A stretch of DNA of 64,000 nucleotides from Palsa-1150 sp036490515 (GTDB lineage: Bacteria > Myxococcota_A > Polyangia > Polyangiales > Polyangiaceae). Shown piece by piece: positions 52,343 through 61,825 of the stretch. Position 1 is the stretch's first letter, and every line of letters begins with the position of its first letter. The notes below the pieces were generated by a model. The model saw nothing but the letters and a program-made list of their open reading frames with translations, was not told the origin of the DNA and made no database searches. The DNA is taken from positions 248,001 through 312,000 of the forward strand of contig DASXDU010000038.1 in NCBI GenBank assembly GCA_036490515.1, in the 5' to 3' direction. The position numbers and the translations under genes are program-made.

Positions 52343-53983
52343 TCAGCGGCTGGTCGTCTTCATCGGCGCCGGTGCCACAGGGACTTCAGCCTGCCGCAAG
52401 GCACGCGCGCCCGCGCCCAGCAGGATGCCGAGCGCCGCGACCGCGGCGATCCCGACCCACCGCAAGGGAATGCCGCGGGTCCGCACCGGCAGCTCTGCGA
52501 CCGGCGCCGCAGATCGATCGGACGAGCGACGGGTGCGCCGCGGGATCGGCGTCGTGCGCTCCGCGGCCGGACGCGTGAAGGGCGCCACGAGGGAGGGCGC
52601 GGGAGCCGCGTGCCGGGCGATCGGGACCGTCCTGGGAACGGGCTCCAGCGTTCGCGGCGGAATCGCAGCCTGCACGATCGGGGCAACCGGGGCAGCTGGG
52701 GCGACCAGGGCAAGGGGTGCAACCGGGGCAACCAGGGCAAGGGGTGCAACCGGCGCGCGTGGCGCGACGACCTGGGTCGGTGCGGGGAGCTGGACGGCGG
52801 TCGCAGAGGAAGCCGACGGCCGCGCGGCTTTCACGGGCATCTCCGAGGTCCGCCTGCAGTCGGCGACGTGGGCTGCGATCTGCTGGTGCAGGCTCCCTTC
52901 GAGCTCGACCTCCACCGGAGCGTGGCTCGCCGTCAGCGTGAATCTACCGGAGCGCTCGTCGAGGAACGACGTGAGGGCGTCGAGGCCGCGTACGGTCGCC
53001 CCCTCGGCCGAAACGCGCAACGCAGCGCGCGGCGCTCCGTCACGGAGCTGGATCTCGTACGCATGCTGCTGGCAGCGGACGGTGAGGCTGGCGTCGACCC
53101 GCACCGCACACGCGAGCCGGAGGAGCCTGTGCGGCGCGGTGCCGTCGATCCGACCGCGCATGGCGCCTGGCTCCCGGACGCGCCGCTCCAGCCGAACGTG
53201 CGGGACGAGCACCTCCCGGATCCGCGCGGAAATCTCCTCGGGAGCGCAGCGCTTGCGGAGGTACCCGGAGGCTTCGACGCCGATGTCCTTCGCGTCCTGG
53301 AGCCAGTCGTCCTTCCACGAGAGAAGGACGATCGGGACGTCCGCGAGGACCGGATCCGCGCGAAGAGCCCGGGAGAGGCGGACTCCGTCCATGCGGGGCA
53401 TGCGGATGTCGCTCACGACCACGTCGGGGACGGTCCGGCGCGCCGCATCGAGGGCCGCCGCTCCGTCCTGGGCTTCGGTCACGTCGCATCCCTCGGCGCG
53501 CAGCCGGTCGGCGAAGAACCACGTGATCGCAGGGTCGTCGTCGGCCACGATGACGCGGCGGCCGTGAAGATCGAGCAGGTCGGACCGCGCGGCGCGCACC
53601 TCGGTCGGGGGGTCCACGCGGATGGTGCGTCCCTCGCGCGCGTCGAGCGCTTCCTGGCAGGCTGCGCCCAGCGCGCCGAGGTCGCCCGCGACCACCCGTA
53701 CGCCGAGAGCGAGCAGCCGCGACGTGTCGGCGAGGTTGCCCTGGATCGACCAGGCCAGCATCGTGCTCGACAGGAGCAGCGGCTCGTCGAGCAACGCCTC
53801 CGCGACGTCGGCCGCAGCCCTGGCGTCGCCGCCGAGGACGACGAGCTCCGGCACGGCGCGCTCGAGTGATCGCAGGACGGCCTCGCCGTCGCGTGCCTGC
53901 CAGCACATCGCCGGTCGCGTACCGCTCGCGAGCGCCCGCTCGACGAGACTCGCGTCCAGACCCACGGAAACGACGTTCGCCAT
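52343..53983 (-). CDS. Receiver - DUF4388 protein with C-terminal membrane segment
   Basis: A 546-residue protein. Residues ~1-130 look like a degenerate receiver-type domain. Residues ~145-260 are a full receiver: VIVADDDPAITWFF, the phosphorylation site VVVSDIRMP (Asp192) and GYLRKRCAPEEI with the conserved lysine. Residues ~275-370 match DUF4388/PATAN (RIDGTAPHRLLRL, SFLDERSGRFTL). A long Ala/Pro/Val linker with 27-bp DNA repeats follows, then a single membrane helix (WVGIAAVAALGILLGAGARA). No DNA-binding domain is present, so the output is probably by protein contact at the membrane. It follows the MMPL gene by 14 bases. Confidence 0.75.
   Translation of the reverse strand: MANVVSVGLDASLVERALASGTRPAMCWQARDGEAVLRSLERAVPELVVLGGDARAAADVAEALLDEPLLLSSTMLAWSIQGNLADTSRLLALGVRVVAGDLGALGAACQEALDAREGRTIRVDPPTEVRAARSDLLDLHGRRVIVADDDPAITWFFADRLRAEGCDVTEAQDGAAALDAARRTVPDVVVSDIRMPRMDGVRLSRALRADPVLADVPIVLLSWKDDWLQDAKDIGVEASGYLRKRCAPEEISARIREVLVPHVRLERRVREPGAMRGRIDGTAPHRLLRLACAVRVDASLTVRCQQHAYEIQLRDGAPRAALRVSAEGATVRGLDALTSFLDERSGRFTLTASHAPVEVELEGSLHQQIAAHVADCRRTSEMPVKAARPSASSATAVQLPAPTQVVAPRAPVAPLALVAPVAPLALVAPAAPVAPIVQAAIPPRTLEPVPRTVPIARHAAPAPSLVAPFTRPAAERTTPIPRRTRRSSDRSAAPVAELPVRTRGIPLRWVGIAAVAALGILLGAGARALRQAEVPVAPAPMKTTSR
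52704..52753 (-). repeat. 27-bp tandem repeat in the linker of the receiver-DUF4388 gene
   Basis: The unit beginning ACCAGGGCAAGGGGTGCAAC is 27 bp and occurs once fully and once nearly fully. It encodes repeated Val-Ala-Pro/Leu units of the linker and, being a multiple of three, could change copy number without breaking the frame. Confidence 0.7.
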
Positions 53984-53997
53984 CGCTCCCGGCCGTA

Positions 53998-56490
53998 TCA
54001 CGGAGGCGCGGATCGGGGCCAAGTTCGGCGCCGGAGGACCTCGAGCAGCGCGGGCAGGACGACGACGGCCGCCGTGAGGCAGGCGACCTCGCCCAGCACG
54101 GCGAGCAGGCCGAAGAGAAAGAGCGCGCGGTTCTGGGCGAGGAGCAGGGACGAGTAGCCGATGATCGTGGTGAGCGAGCAGAGCGTGACCGCGCCCCCCG
54201 TGGTCTTCACCACGTCGATCATCGAGCCTCGCCCGTCGAGCTCCCACCGGCTTGCCATGTTGACCGCGTAGTCGACGCCGATGCCGAAGGTGATGGGGTA
54301 CGCGATGAAGTTCGCGAAGTTGATCTTCACGTGCAGCGCCATCATGGCGCCAGCCAGCCAGAGGACGCCGAGGAGCAGCGAGCCGATCACCATGACCGTC
54401 GCCCGCTGCGCGCGGAGCAGGAGCAGCACCACGGCCACCACCCCCGCGAACGCCGCGACGCTGGCCAGCACGCCGTCCCGGCGCACCGAATCGAGGATGT
54501 CGCTCGACAGGGCGAGGGACCCCGCAACGCGACCGTCTCGCTCTCCGGGGCTCGCCTTCGTCGTGGCCGCCGCCCGGAGCTGGGCCACGAACGTCCGGAG
54601 AGGCACGCCCTCCCAGAGCAGGTGACCCGGCTTCGGGAAGACGAGCACCTCCCGCCCGAGGGAGCCGTCGCGTTCGCGCAGCCCCGCCGTGAACGTGGCC
54701 GGCAGGTCGGCCGCCGTGACCGGCTTCAGCGGCGCCTCGCCGAGCAGGCGGTCCACCAGGTCGCGCTCGTCGTCCGTCAGCGACGCGCGGATGCGAGGCG
54801 TCAGGTCGTCGCGGATGTCCTCGGCGAGCTCGATCTTGCGCTCCTGATCGACGGGGACCACGTCGTCGATGGTACGGACGCTCGCGACCATCTCGTGCAG
54901 GGGCGCGACCTTTCGTGCGTCGTCCACGGCGCGGCGTATGGCCCGCGCCTGCTCGACGTCGTCGGTCAGGATGACCGTGGGCGTGATGTACGAGCCGAGG
55001 AGCGCGTCCATCCGGCGCCCCCAGTAGCCCTCGCCGTTCTTCCACGTGTCCGCGCGGCGCAGCTTCGAGAAGTCGGTCTCGATCTGACCCGGCCCGAATC
55101 CCCGCACCGTCCACGCTGCGGCCACGGTGAGCACGGCCGCCACCGCGACCACCACCCCCGGGCGCCTGCGGAGAACCGCGATCCACCCGCTCATCATCGG
55201 AAGGCGCCGGGCCACCGGAGCCGCACGGTCGAGCCACGCCGCCAGCGGCGGCATGAGGACGAACGCGAGCACCCAGGAGAGGACCATGCCGATCCCGCCG
55301 ATGAAGCCGAACTGACGGAACCCGCGGAAGTCGGTGAGCGCGAGCGACGCGTAGGACACGGCCGCGGCGAGCGCCGCCGAGAGCGTGCCCGTGCGAGCGC
55401 CCCACACGCTGAGCGTGAGCGCTTCTTCGACGGCGTTGCCGCGGCGTCGCTCCTCGAGGTAGCGCGCAAGCAGCACGATTCCGAAGTTGATCCCGTTGCC
55501 GACGATGATCGACCCGAGGAACGCAGTGTTCGAGTTGAGCGCGCTCACGCCGAGGGGAAGCGTGGTCGCCAGGGCGAAGGCGAAGACCGTCGCCAGGAGC
55601 AAGGGCGGGAGCAGGACGAGGATGCTCCGCCACCACTGGAAGTACGCGACGATGACGGCGATGACGAGCACCACGACGACGACGCTGGAGACCGACAGGT
55701 CCGACAGGAGCGCCCGCGTTTCCTCGACGTTGATGGCGACGTCGCTGGTGAAGCCGACGCGCAGGGCGCGCGAGTAGCGGGCGGGCTGCAGGTCCGCGAG
55801 GTCGTCCTGCACGCGCCGGAGGAGTGCCTCGCCCCGCGCGTGGCCCGTGTCGAACTCGCCCGCCTGGATGAGCAGGAGGGCCGTGTGGAGCTCCGGGTTG
55901 GCGAAGCGGTCGTCGACGTAAGCATGGGTGCGCGCCGTGCGGGCGTCGTACTTCGCGCGGATGTCGTGGAAGTCGAGCGGAGGCGGCGGCTCGTCCTCGT
56001 CGAGGAGCGCACCCTGGGCCTTGGAGGCCTCCCAGTCGCGGCGAGCCTCGAGCCGCTGCTTGATCGTCTCGAGGTCCGCCACGTCCATGTAGAGCGCGGC
56101 GTGCTCACGCAAGAAGCGACGCTCCTCGGCGTCCCCCGTGCGGACCGCGCGTACCATTCCCGGCGGGTACGCGCGGACGCGTGCTGCGAGATCGTCGAGC
56201 AGGTGCTCGGCCGCGGGGAGGTTCGCCGGATCCCCGAAATCGACCACGACGCCGAGGTGCTGCAGGCCCGGCATGCGCGCGCGTAGCTCGTCGATGGCGA
56301 CGACGCTCGGCGCGTTGCTCGGCAAGAGCTGTTCGAGCGCGCTCCGCAGGTGCGCGTAGAGCTGCGCGGTGCGCCACGTCGCGGGAACCGCGAGCGCGAG
56401 GGTCACCGCCCAGATCCACGCTCCCCAGCGGAGGACGAAGCGAACGTAGGCTCGCGTCCGCGGGCCCGGGGCGCCGCGGCCGTCGGTCAC
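53998..56490 (-). CDS. MMPL/RND family transporter
   Basis: An 830-residue inner-membrane protein with the RND-MMPL plan: one N-terminal helix, a large periplasmic loop, a bundle around VVVVVLVIAVIVAYFQWWRS, a second long loop, and a second bundle near VAAFAGVVAVVLLLLRAQ. Conserved GNGINFGIVLLARYLEE and FGIGVDYAVNMASRWE are the two MMPL signature helices. Close relatives move lipids such as hopanoids or glycolipids to the outer membrane. It starts with GTG inside the pgpA stop. Place in the ino1-pgpA operon suggests transport of the lipid made there. Confidence 0.85.
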   Translation of the reverse strand: MTDGRGAPGPRTRAYVRFVLRWGAWIWAVTLALAVPATWRTAQLYAHLRSALEQLLPSNAPSVVAIDELRARMPGLQHLGVVVDFGDPANLPAAEHLLDDLAARVRAYPPGMVRAVRTGDAEERRFLREHAALYMDVADLETIKQRLEARRDWEASKAQGALLDEDEPPPPLDFHDIRAKYDARTARTHAYVDDRFANPELHTALLLIQAGEFDTGHARGEALLRRVQDDLADLQPARYSRALRVGFTSDVAINVEETRALLSDLSVSSVVVVVLVIAVIVAYFQWWRSILVLLPPLLLATVFAFALATTLPLGVSALNSNTAFLGSIIVGNGINFGIVLLARYLEERRRGNAVEEALTLSVWGARTGTLSAALAAAVSYASLALTDFRGFRQFGFIGGIGMVLSWVLAFVLMPPLAAWLDRAAPVARRLPMMSGWIAVLRRRPGVVVAVAAVLTVAAAWTVRGFGPGQIETDFSKLRRADTWKNGEGYWGRRMDALLGSYITPTVILTDDVEQARAIRRAVDDARKVAPLHEMVASVRTIDDVVPVDQERKIELAEDIRDDLTPRIRASLTDDERDLVDRLLGEAPLKPVTAADLPATFTAGLRERDGSLGREVLVFPKPGHLLWEGVPLRTFVAQLRAAATTKASPGERDGRVAGSLALSSDILDSVRRDGVLASVAAFAGVVAVVLLLLRAQRATVMVIGSLLLGVLWLAGAMMALHVKINFANFIAYPITFGIGVDYAVNMASRWELDGRGSMIDVVKTTGGAVTLCSLTTIIGYSSLLLAQNRALFLFGLLAVLGEVACLTAAVVVLPALLEVLRRRTWPRSAPP

Positions 56491-56957
56491 GGAATCACCC
56501 GGAGAGCCTGGAGGCCGGCCATCACGGCCGCGCCCAGAACGCCCGCCGCGACGTCGTCGAGCACGATGCCCCATCCCTCCGGGAGGGCCTCGAGGCGCCG
56601 GACCGGCCACGGCTTGAGGATGTCGAAGAGGCGGAAGAGGACGAAGCCCGCCAGGACCGAGCGCCACGACAACGACGCCACCGGCAGCATGGTCACGAGC
56701 ATGCCGGCCACCTCGTCGACGACGACCCGCTGGGGATCCTTCGCGCCGAGCTCGCGCGAGACCACGGTCGCGGCCCACACTCCGACGAGCGTGACCACGA
56801 CCGCCGCCACGGCCACGCCGGGCCGCCCCCCGCGCGCCACGAGGAGATAGAGGGGGATCGCACCGAGCGAGCCCACCGTGCCCGGCGCCTTGGGGGAGAG
56901 GCCGCACCCGAACCACGTCGCGATGACCCGGGCGGTCCACGAGACGACGCGGCTCAT
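56487..56957 (-). CDS. pgpA: Phosphatidylglycerophosphatase A-like protein
   Basis: A 156-residue membrane protein of the PgpA family. It has FGCGLSPKAPGTVGSLGAIP, the active-site KDPQRVVVDEVAGM, and FVLFRLFDILKPWPVRRLE, all intact. PgpA removes phosphate from phosphatidylglycerol phosphate. Here it sits between an IPC-synthase-like gene and an MMPL transporter gene with 4-base overlaps on both sides, so its substrate may instead be the phosphate of an inositol phospholipid (PIP to PI), as in other inositol-lipid makers. This is inference. Confidence 0.88.
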   Translation of the reverse strand: MSRVVSWTARVIATWFGCGLSPKAPGTVGSLGAIPLYLLVARGGRPGVAVAAVVVTLVGVWAATVVSRELGAKDPQRVVVDEVAGMLVTMLPVASLSWRSVLAGFVLFRLFDILKPWPVRRLEALPEGWGIVLDDVAAGVLGAAVMAGLQALRVIP

Positions 56958-57910
56958 CGGCCTCCACCCGTTCCGATCGGCTCGAGGGCACCCTGCCGTG
57001 CGCGCCGCCCCGCGGCCCTGGCGAGCGCCCGCGCCACCACCACGACGACCACGGCGTACGTGAGCCCCGCGAGGACGTCGAGGACCCAGTGGTGGTCGAG
57101 ATACACGGCCGAGAAGCACATCAGGGCGAGGAACGCGCAGCTCGCCGCCCGCGCCACGCGCCCGAAGACGGCCCAGCCCTCCAGCGCGACGATGCACGCG
57201 TACGCGCAGTGGAGGCTCGGCATCGCGCCGAAGACGCTGGCGGACCTCCCGTACATGCCGGCGAAGTAGTGGATCCCGAGGCGGGCGTCGACCCGCGCGA
57301 GCGCCGGGCCCTCGCTCGCGTGGGCGAAGAGGTCGACCGCGCAGCCGTGGGCGTGGAAGTACCAGGGCGGGGCGGCCGGGTAGAGGTGGTAGGTGACGAA
57401 CCCCGCGACGTTGAGCGCGAGGAAACACCACGTGAAGCGAAGCATGCGCCCGTAGTCGCGGAAGAACATCCAGGTCGCGCAGGCGATGCAGACGAAGATG
57501 AAGGTCGCGTACGGGATCGCGCAGAGGCCGTCGAGGAAGGGCGACGGGTGCGCGACGAACCAGTCGTGGAAGGTCACGCGCTCGCCGTTCATGGTGACCC
57601 CGAAGAGCGCGAGCTCGTGCGCCCGGAGATCGCAGACGTGCACGGATTCGGGCGTCATCCCCGTTCGCGCGACGAAGCGCATCGAGTCGTAGAGGAGGCC
57701 GACGAGCCCGAGCGGGTAGGCGCCGAGGAACAGGCGCTTCGTTCGCGGTCCGACGGAGAAGAGCGCGAGGACGATCGCGAGGATGATCGCGTTCTCCACG
57801 TGGAATGCCCCGCGTGCCGCAGCCCAGACGGAGTGGGCGACGAAGGGGAGCGGGGCCAGGATCGTCCAGCCCGGCCACAAGCTGCGCAGGTGACGCCAGA
57901 ATCGCGTCAC
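56954..57910 (-). CDS. PAP2 family, inositol-phosphorylceramide-synthase-like membrane enzyme
   Basis: A 318-residue multi-spanning protein of the PAP2/AUR1 type. The C-terminal half has PAAPPWYFHAHG, GAMPSLHCAYACIVALEG and YLDHHWVLDVLAG, which supply the His-His-Asp triad of inositol phosphotransferases. The N-terminal half has several hydrophobic helices. AUR1 moves phosphoinositol from phosphatidylinositol to ceramide, and bacterial homologues are known. The GTG at 57910 overlaps the gtrA-like stop. Presence in one operon with ino1 supports an inositol-lipid role. Confidence 0.78.
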   Translation of the reverse strand: MTRFWRHLRSLWPGWTILAPLPFVAHSVWAAARGAFHVENAIILAIVLALFSVGPRTKRLFLGAYPLGLVGLLYDSMRFVARTGMTPESVHVCDLRAHELALFGVTMNGERVTFHDWFVAHPSPFLDGLCAIPYATFIFVCIACATWMFFRDYGRMLRFTWCFLALNVAGFVTYHLYPAAPPWYFHAHGCAVDLFAHASEGPALARVDARLGIHYFAGMYGRSASVFGAMPSLHCAYACIVALEGWAVFGRVARAASCAFLALMCFSAVYLDHHWVLDVLAGLTYAVVVVVVARALARAAGRRARQGALEPIGTGGGR

Positions 57911-58338
57911 GCGCCGCGGCCTTCCGGAAAGACGAACAGGCGCTGCATGGGGAAGTTCCATAGCAGGGCGACCACCAGCGAGACGACGACCCGGGCGCCG
58001 ACGTACTCGACGCGTGCGACGTCGTGGAGAAGGTGCTCTCCGCCCGCGTTGAGGCCAGCGCTGGCGGAGCTGACCAGGGCGTAGCGCCACCCTTGAACGG
58101 CCCAGTGCTCTGCGCGCTCGCGAAAGACCCACATGCGGCCGAGCAAGAAGTTCGTCAGCGCCCCCAGCGAGGCCCCCGCGATCGTGGCGGTCACCGGCTG
58201 CAGACCGGCCAGCTCCACGAGCCCGATCATCACCCCGAAATCCACGACCGTCGCCGCGAAGGCCCCGACGTGGAAGCGTGCGAACGTCCACGCGAGACGT
58301 CGTCCCCGCCCTTCGCTCCTGGGGACCTCCGGCGGCAT
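57907..58338 (-). CDS. GtrA family membrane protein
   Basis: A 143-residue protein with four hydrophobic helices in the GtrA order: FHVGAFAATVVDFGVMIGLV, TATIAGASLGALTNFLLGR with the MWVF signature, ALVSSASAGLN, and VVSLVVALLWNFPMQRLFVF. GtrA-type proteins help flip polyprenyl-phosphate sugars or lipid carriers. It starts 8 bases after ino1 and overlaps the PAP2 gene by 4. Here a flippase or accessory role for the inositol lipid or its sugar is likely. Confidence 0.82.
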   Translation of the reverse strand: MPPEVPRSEGRGRRLAWTFARFHVGAFAATVVDFGVMIGLVELAGLQPVTATIAGASLGALTNFLLGRMWVFRERAEHWAVQGWRYALVSSASAGLNAGGEHLLHDVARVEYVGARVVVSLVVALLWNFPMQRLFVFPEGRGA

Positions 58339-58346
58339 CTGCGAGC

Positions 58347-59660
<1,314 letters not shown>

Positions 59661-59724
59661 GGCAGCACCTCCATCTCTGGTTGGATTCCACAGACCGGCC
59701 GCGCGTAGCGGTGCGCGGGCTCCG

Positions 59725-60606
59725 TCACGGCGCCGACCCCGAGCGCAGCGGGAGCCGATCGTCGTTCCCCCATTCGTTCCACGAGCCGTCGTACACGGCC
59801 ACGTCATCGCGTCCCAGCATCTTCAGCGCGGCGAGCGGGACGGTGCACGTGACCCCGCCGTTGCAGTAGACGACGACCTCGCGCGGAAGGTGCGTGACGT
59901 CCACGCCGGCCCCGAGGAACGCCCGCGCGAGCTCGTCGGGCGGGAGGAAGCGCCCGCTCGCGTCGAGGAGGGTCGGGTAGGGGACGTTGCGCGCTCCCGG
60001 GATGTGGCCCGCCCGGGCGGCTGCGCTGACCGCGCCCGCGTATTGCTCCGCAGGCCGAGCGTCGATGAGAAGAACGCCCTCATCCCCGAGAGCCGCCTCG
60101 ACCTCACGCGCCGTGCGACGGAGCGCAGGTCGCGATCGCGCCGTGAACGTCGCCTGCCCCGGCCGAGGGATCTCGGCCGACGCCGGCCTGCCCTCGGCCG
60201 TCCAGCGCGCCCAGCCGCCGTCGAGCACGGCCACGGCGTCGTGCCCGTGGTAGCGAAGCGCCCAGGCGAGACGGCCCGCGAACGCGTGGCGGTAGTCGTC
60301 GTACGCGATGACCGTCGTGTCGTCGCCGATCCCGAGCTCGCCCATCTTCGCGGCGAACTCGAAGGGGCCGGCGACCTGCACCGGGACGGGGTCGGTCAGG
60401 TCGACGATGTCGCGGGTCCAGTCGACGAAGACGGCGCCGGGGACGTGCGAGCGATCGTACGCCTCGCGATCAGGCCGGTAGCGCGGCGTGTTCCCGGGCG
60501 GCAGGACCTTGCCGCGCACGTCCACGACGCGGATTCCCGGTGACCGGAGGTTCGCTTCGAGCCACTCCGGGGAGACCGCCACCCCGTCGCCGGGGAGCTC
60601 GGTCAC
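59725..60606 (-). CDS. Thiosulfate / 3-mercaptopyruvate sulfurtransferase (rhodanese)
   Basis: A 293-residue tandem-rhodanese protein. The N-terminal domain has VSPEWLEANL, VDVRGKVLPPG, HVPGAVFVDW and GDDTTVIAYDD. The C-terminal domain has LIDARPAEQY, HIPGARNVPY and the active loop VVYCNGGVTCTVPLAAL with the catalytic Cys. The YCNGGVTCT loop is the SseA-like form. It starts with GTG inside the stop of the DUF6918-like gene (GTGA), so they share an operon. It is likely involved in sulfur transfer or cyanide detoxification. Confidence 0.9.
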   Translation of the reverse strand: MTELPGDGVAVSPEWLEANLRSPGIRVVDVRGKVLPPGNTPRYRPDREAYDRSHVPGAVFVDWTRDIVDLTDPVPVQVAGPFEFAAKMGELGIGDDTTVIAYDDYRHAFAGRLAWALRYHGHDAVAVLDGGWARWTAEGRPASAEIPRPGQATFTARSRPALRRTAREVEAALGDEGVLLIDARPAEQYAGAVSAAARAGHIPGARNVPYPTLLDASGRFLPPDELARAFLGAGVDVTHLPREVVVYCNGGVTCTVPLAALKMLGRDDVAVYDGSWNEWGNDDRLPLRSGSAP

Positions 60607-61043
60607 GACGCGTGCTTCTCGATCATGGCGGCGAGCCTCGGCACGGCTGCCTCGACGTTCTTCTTCGCGCTGCTGCGGAGCTTCTCGTACGTGCCCTTGA
60701 CCATGCCGCTCTTCGAGCGCTTCGCCTTGTCGTCGGTGATGGTGAGCAGCGCGTCCGCCACGCGGGACGACTGCGACGTGAAGTGCTCGCGCACGCCGCA
60801 ACCCTTCTCGTGCGCCTCGTTGTAGAGCGGCTCGAGGGCGACGGCGAAGTCGGGCAGAAGGTCGCTCACGACCTGGCGGACGAACCCGGGCTTGATGCCC
60901 TGGACGGTCCTGTAGCCGGCCTTGATGGCGAGGCCCGTGAGGCCGCCCTTGTCGGCGACCTCCGCGTCGATGAGCGACATGCAGTCCTCGACCACGGCGC
61001 CTTTCTTCGACTCGCCCGTGAGCGCTTCCATGAGGTTCGACAT
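60603..61043 (-). CDS. DUF6918-like conserved protein
   Basis: A 146-residue soluble helical protein: SLIDAEVADKGGLTGLAIKA, GIKPGFVRQVVSDLLPDFAV and ALEPLYNEAHEKGCGVREHF. The pattern LIDAEVxxKxGLxGLAIKxGY is that of a conserved protein of unknown function that I associate with DUF6918. The frame extends 13 codons up to 61082, but GGAG 9 bases before 61043 supports the shorter start. It is co-transcribed with the rhodanese gene by a 4-base overlap. Confidence 0.65.
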   Translation of the reverse strand: MSNLMEALTGESKKGAVVEDCMSLIDAEVADKGGLTGLAIKAGYRTVQGIKPGFVRQVVSDLLPDFAVALEPLYNEAHEKGCGVREHFTSQSSRVADALLTITDDKAKRSKSGMVKGTYEKLRSSAKKNVEAAVPRLAAMIEKHAS

Positions 61044-61128
61044 TTCGACGAGCTCCTTCGATTCGAGCTCGCGGCTTAGCACAGCTCCGGAGGCCGCGCG
61101 GCCCCCTCGGAACGTGGCGCCGAGCGAC

Positions 61129-61740
61129 TCAGAACGCGGTGCCGACCGAGAGGAGGGCGCGCGGCCGGACGCCCGATCCGTAGAAGAGGTCGTGCCAGGG
61201 GTGGCTGGGATACTCGAAGCGGGGCTCGGTCGTGTCGGCCGTGTACTGGACGCCGGCGCCGACGCCGACGGCGAAGTTGCCGAGGAAGACGAGCTGGTAG
61301 CCGACGTCGATCGCGCCGCCGAGCTGGACGTAGGAGGTGTCGACGGGGGCGTCGAACGCGACGCCCTCCACCGCGGCGTGGAGATACCGGAGGCTCAGCG
61401 CGATGAACGACGCGCCCGCGAAGAACCCCTGCGGTCCGTCGGCGCCCGAGTACCAGCGGTAGCCGGTCTCGACGCCGAAGCCCACGAGCTCGTCGCCCAC
61501 TCCGGGGAGCGCGAAGTATCCGACGGGGGTCAGGTGAAGCGCGTGGTGCGGGGCGGGCAGGTATTCGAGGTCCGCGCTGTAGCGGCCAACGACCAGCCCC
61601 AGCGGGTTGCCCTCGAGCGCGACGGACTTGAACCGCGGCCCCTCGTCGATGCCCTCCTCCGCGCCCGCCTGCCGGGTCGACGCGAGCGCCGCACAGAGCA
61701 GCCCGAGGAGGAGTGGAGCCGTCGTCGACCGAGAGGACAC
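61129..61740 (-). CDS. Outer-membrane-like protein with signal peptide
   Basis: A 203-residue protein with an N-terminal Sec signal (APLLLGLLCAALAS, cleavage likely after QAGA). The mature part alternates polar and hydrophobic residues in strands: LGLVVGRYSADLEYLPAPHH, LVGFGVETGYRWYSG, FAGASFIALSLRYL, LGGAIDVGYQLVFLGNFAVG, ending in LLSVGTAF, a beta-barrel-type end. It fits a small outer-membrane barrel. The start codon is GTG at 61740. It is divergent from the S41 peptidase gene with 85 bases between. Confidence 0.65.
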   Translation of the reverse strand: MSSRSTTAPLLLGLLCAALASTRQAGAEEGIDEGPRFKSVALEGNPLGLVVGRYSADLEYLPAPHHALHLTPVGYFALPGVGDELVGFGVETGYRWYSGADGPQGFFAGASFIALSLRYLHAAVEGVAFDAPVDTSYVQLGGAIDVGYQLVFLGNFAVGVGAGVQYTADTTEPRFEYPSHPWHDLFYGSGVRPRALLSVGTAF

Positions 61741-61825
61741 GTCGGGCCTGCCGCGAGCGCGACTGTACCGTGACCCGCGACAAACTGCTGCTCGCGGAGG
61801 CACCCCTGCTACGCTTTGTACCCCC

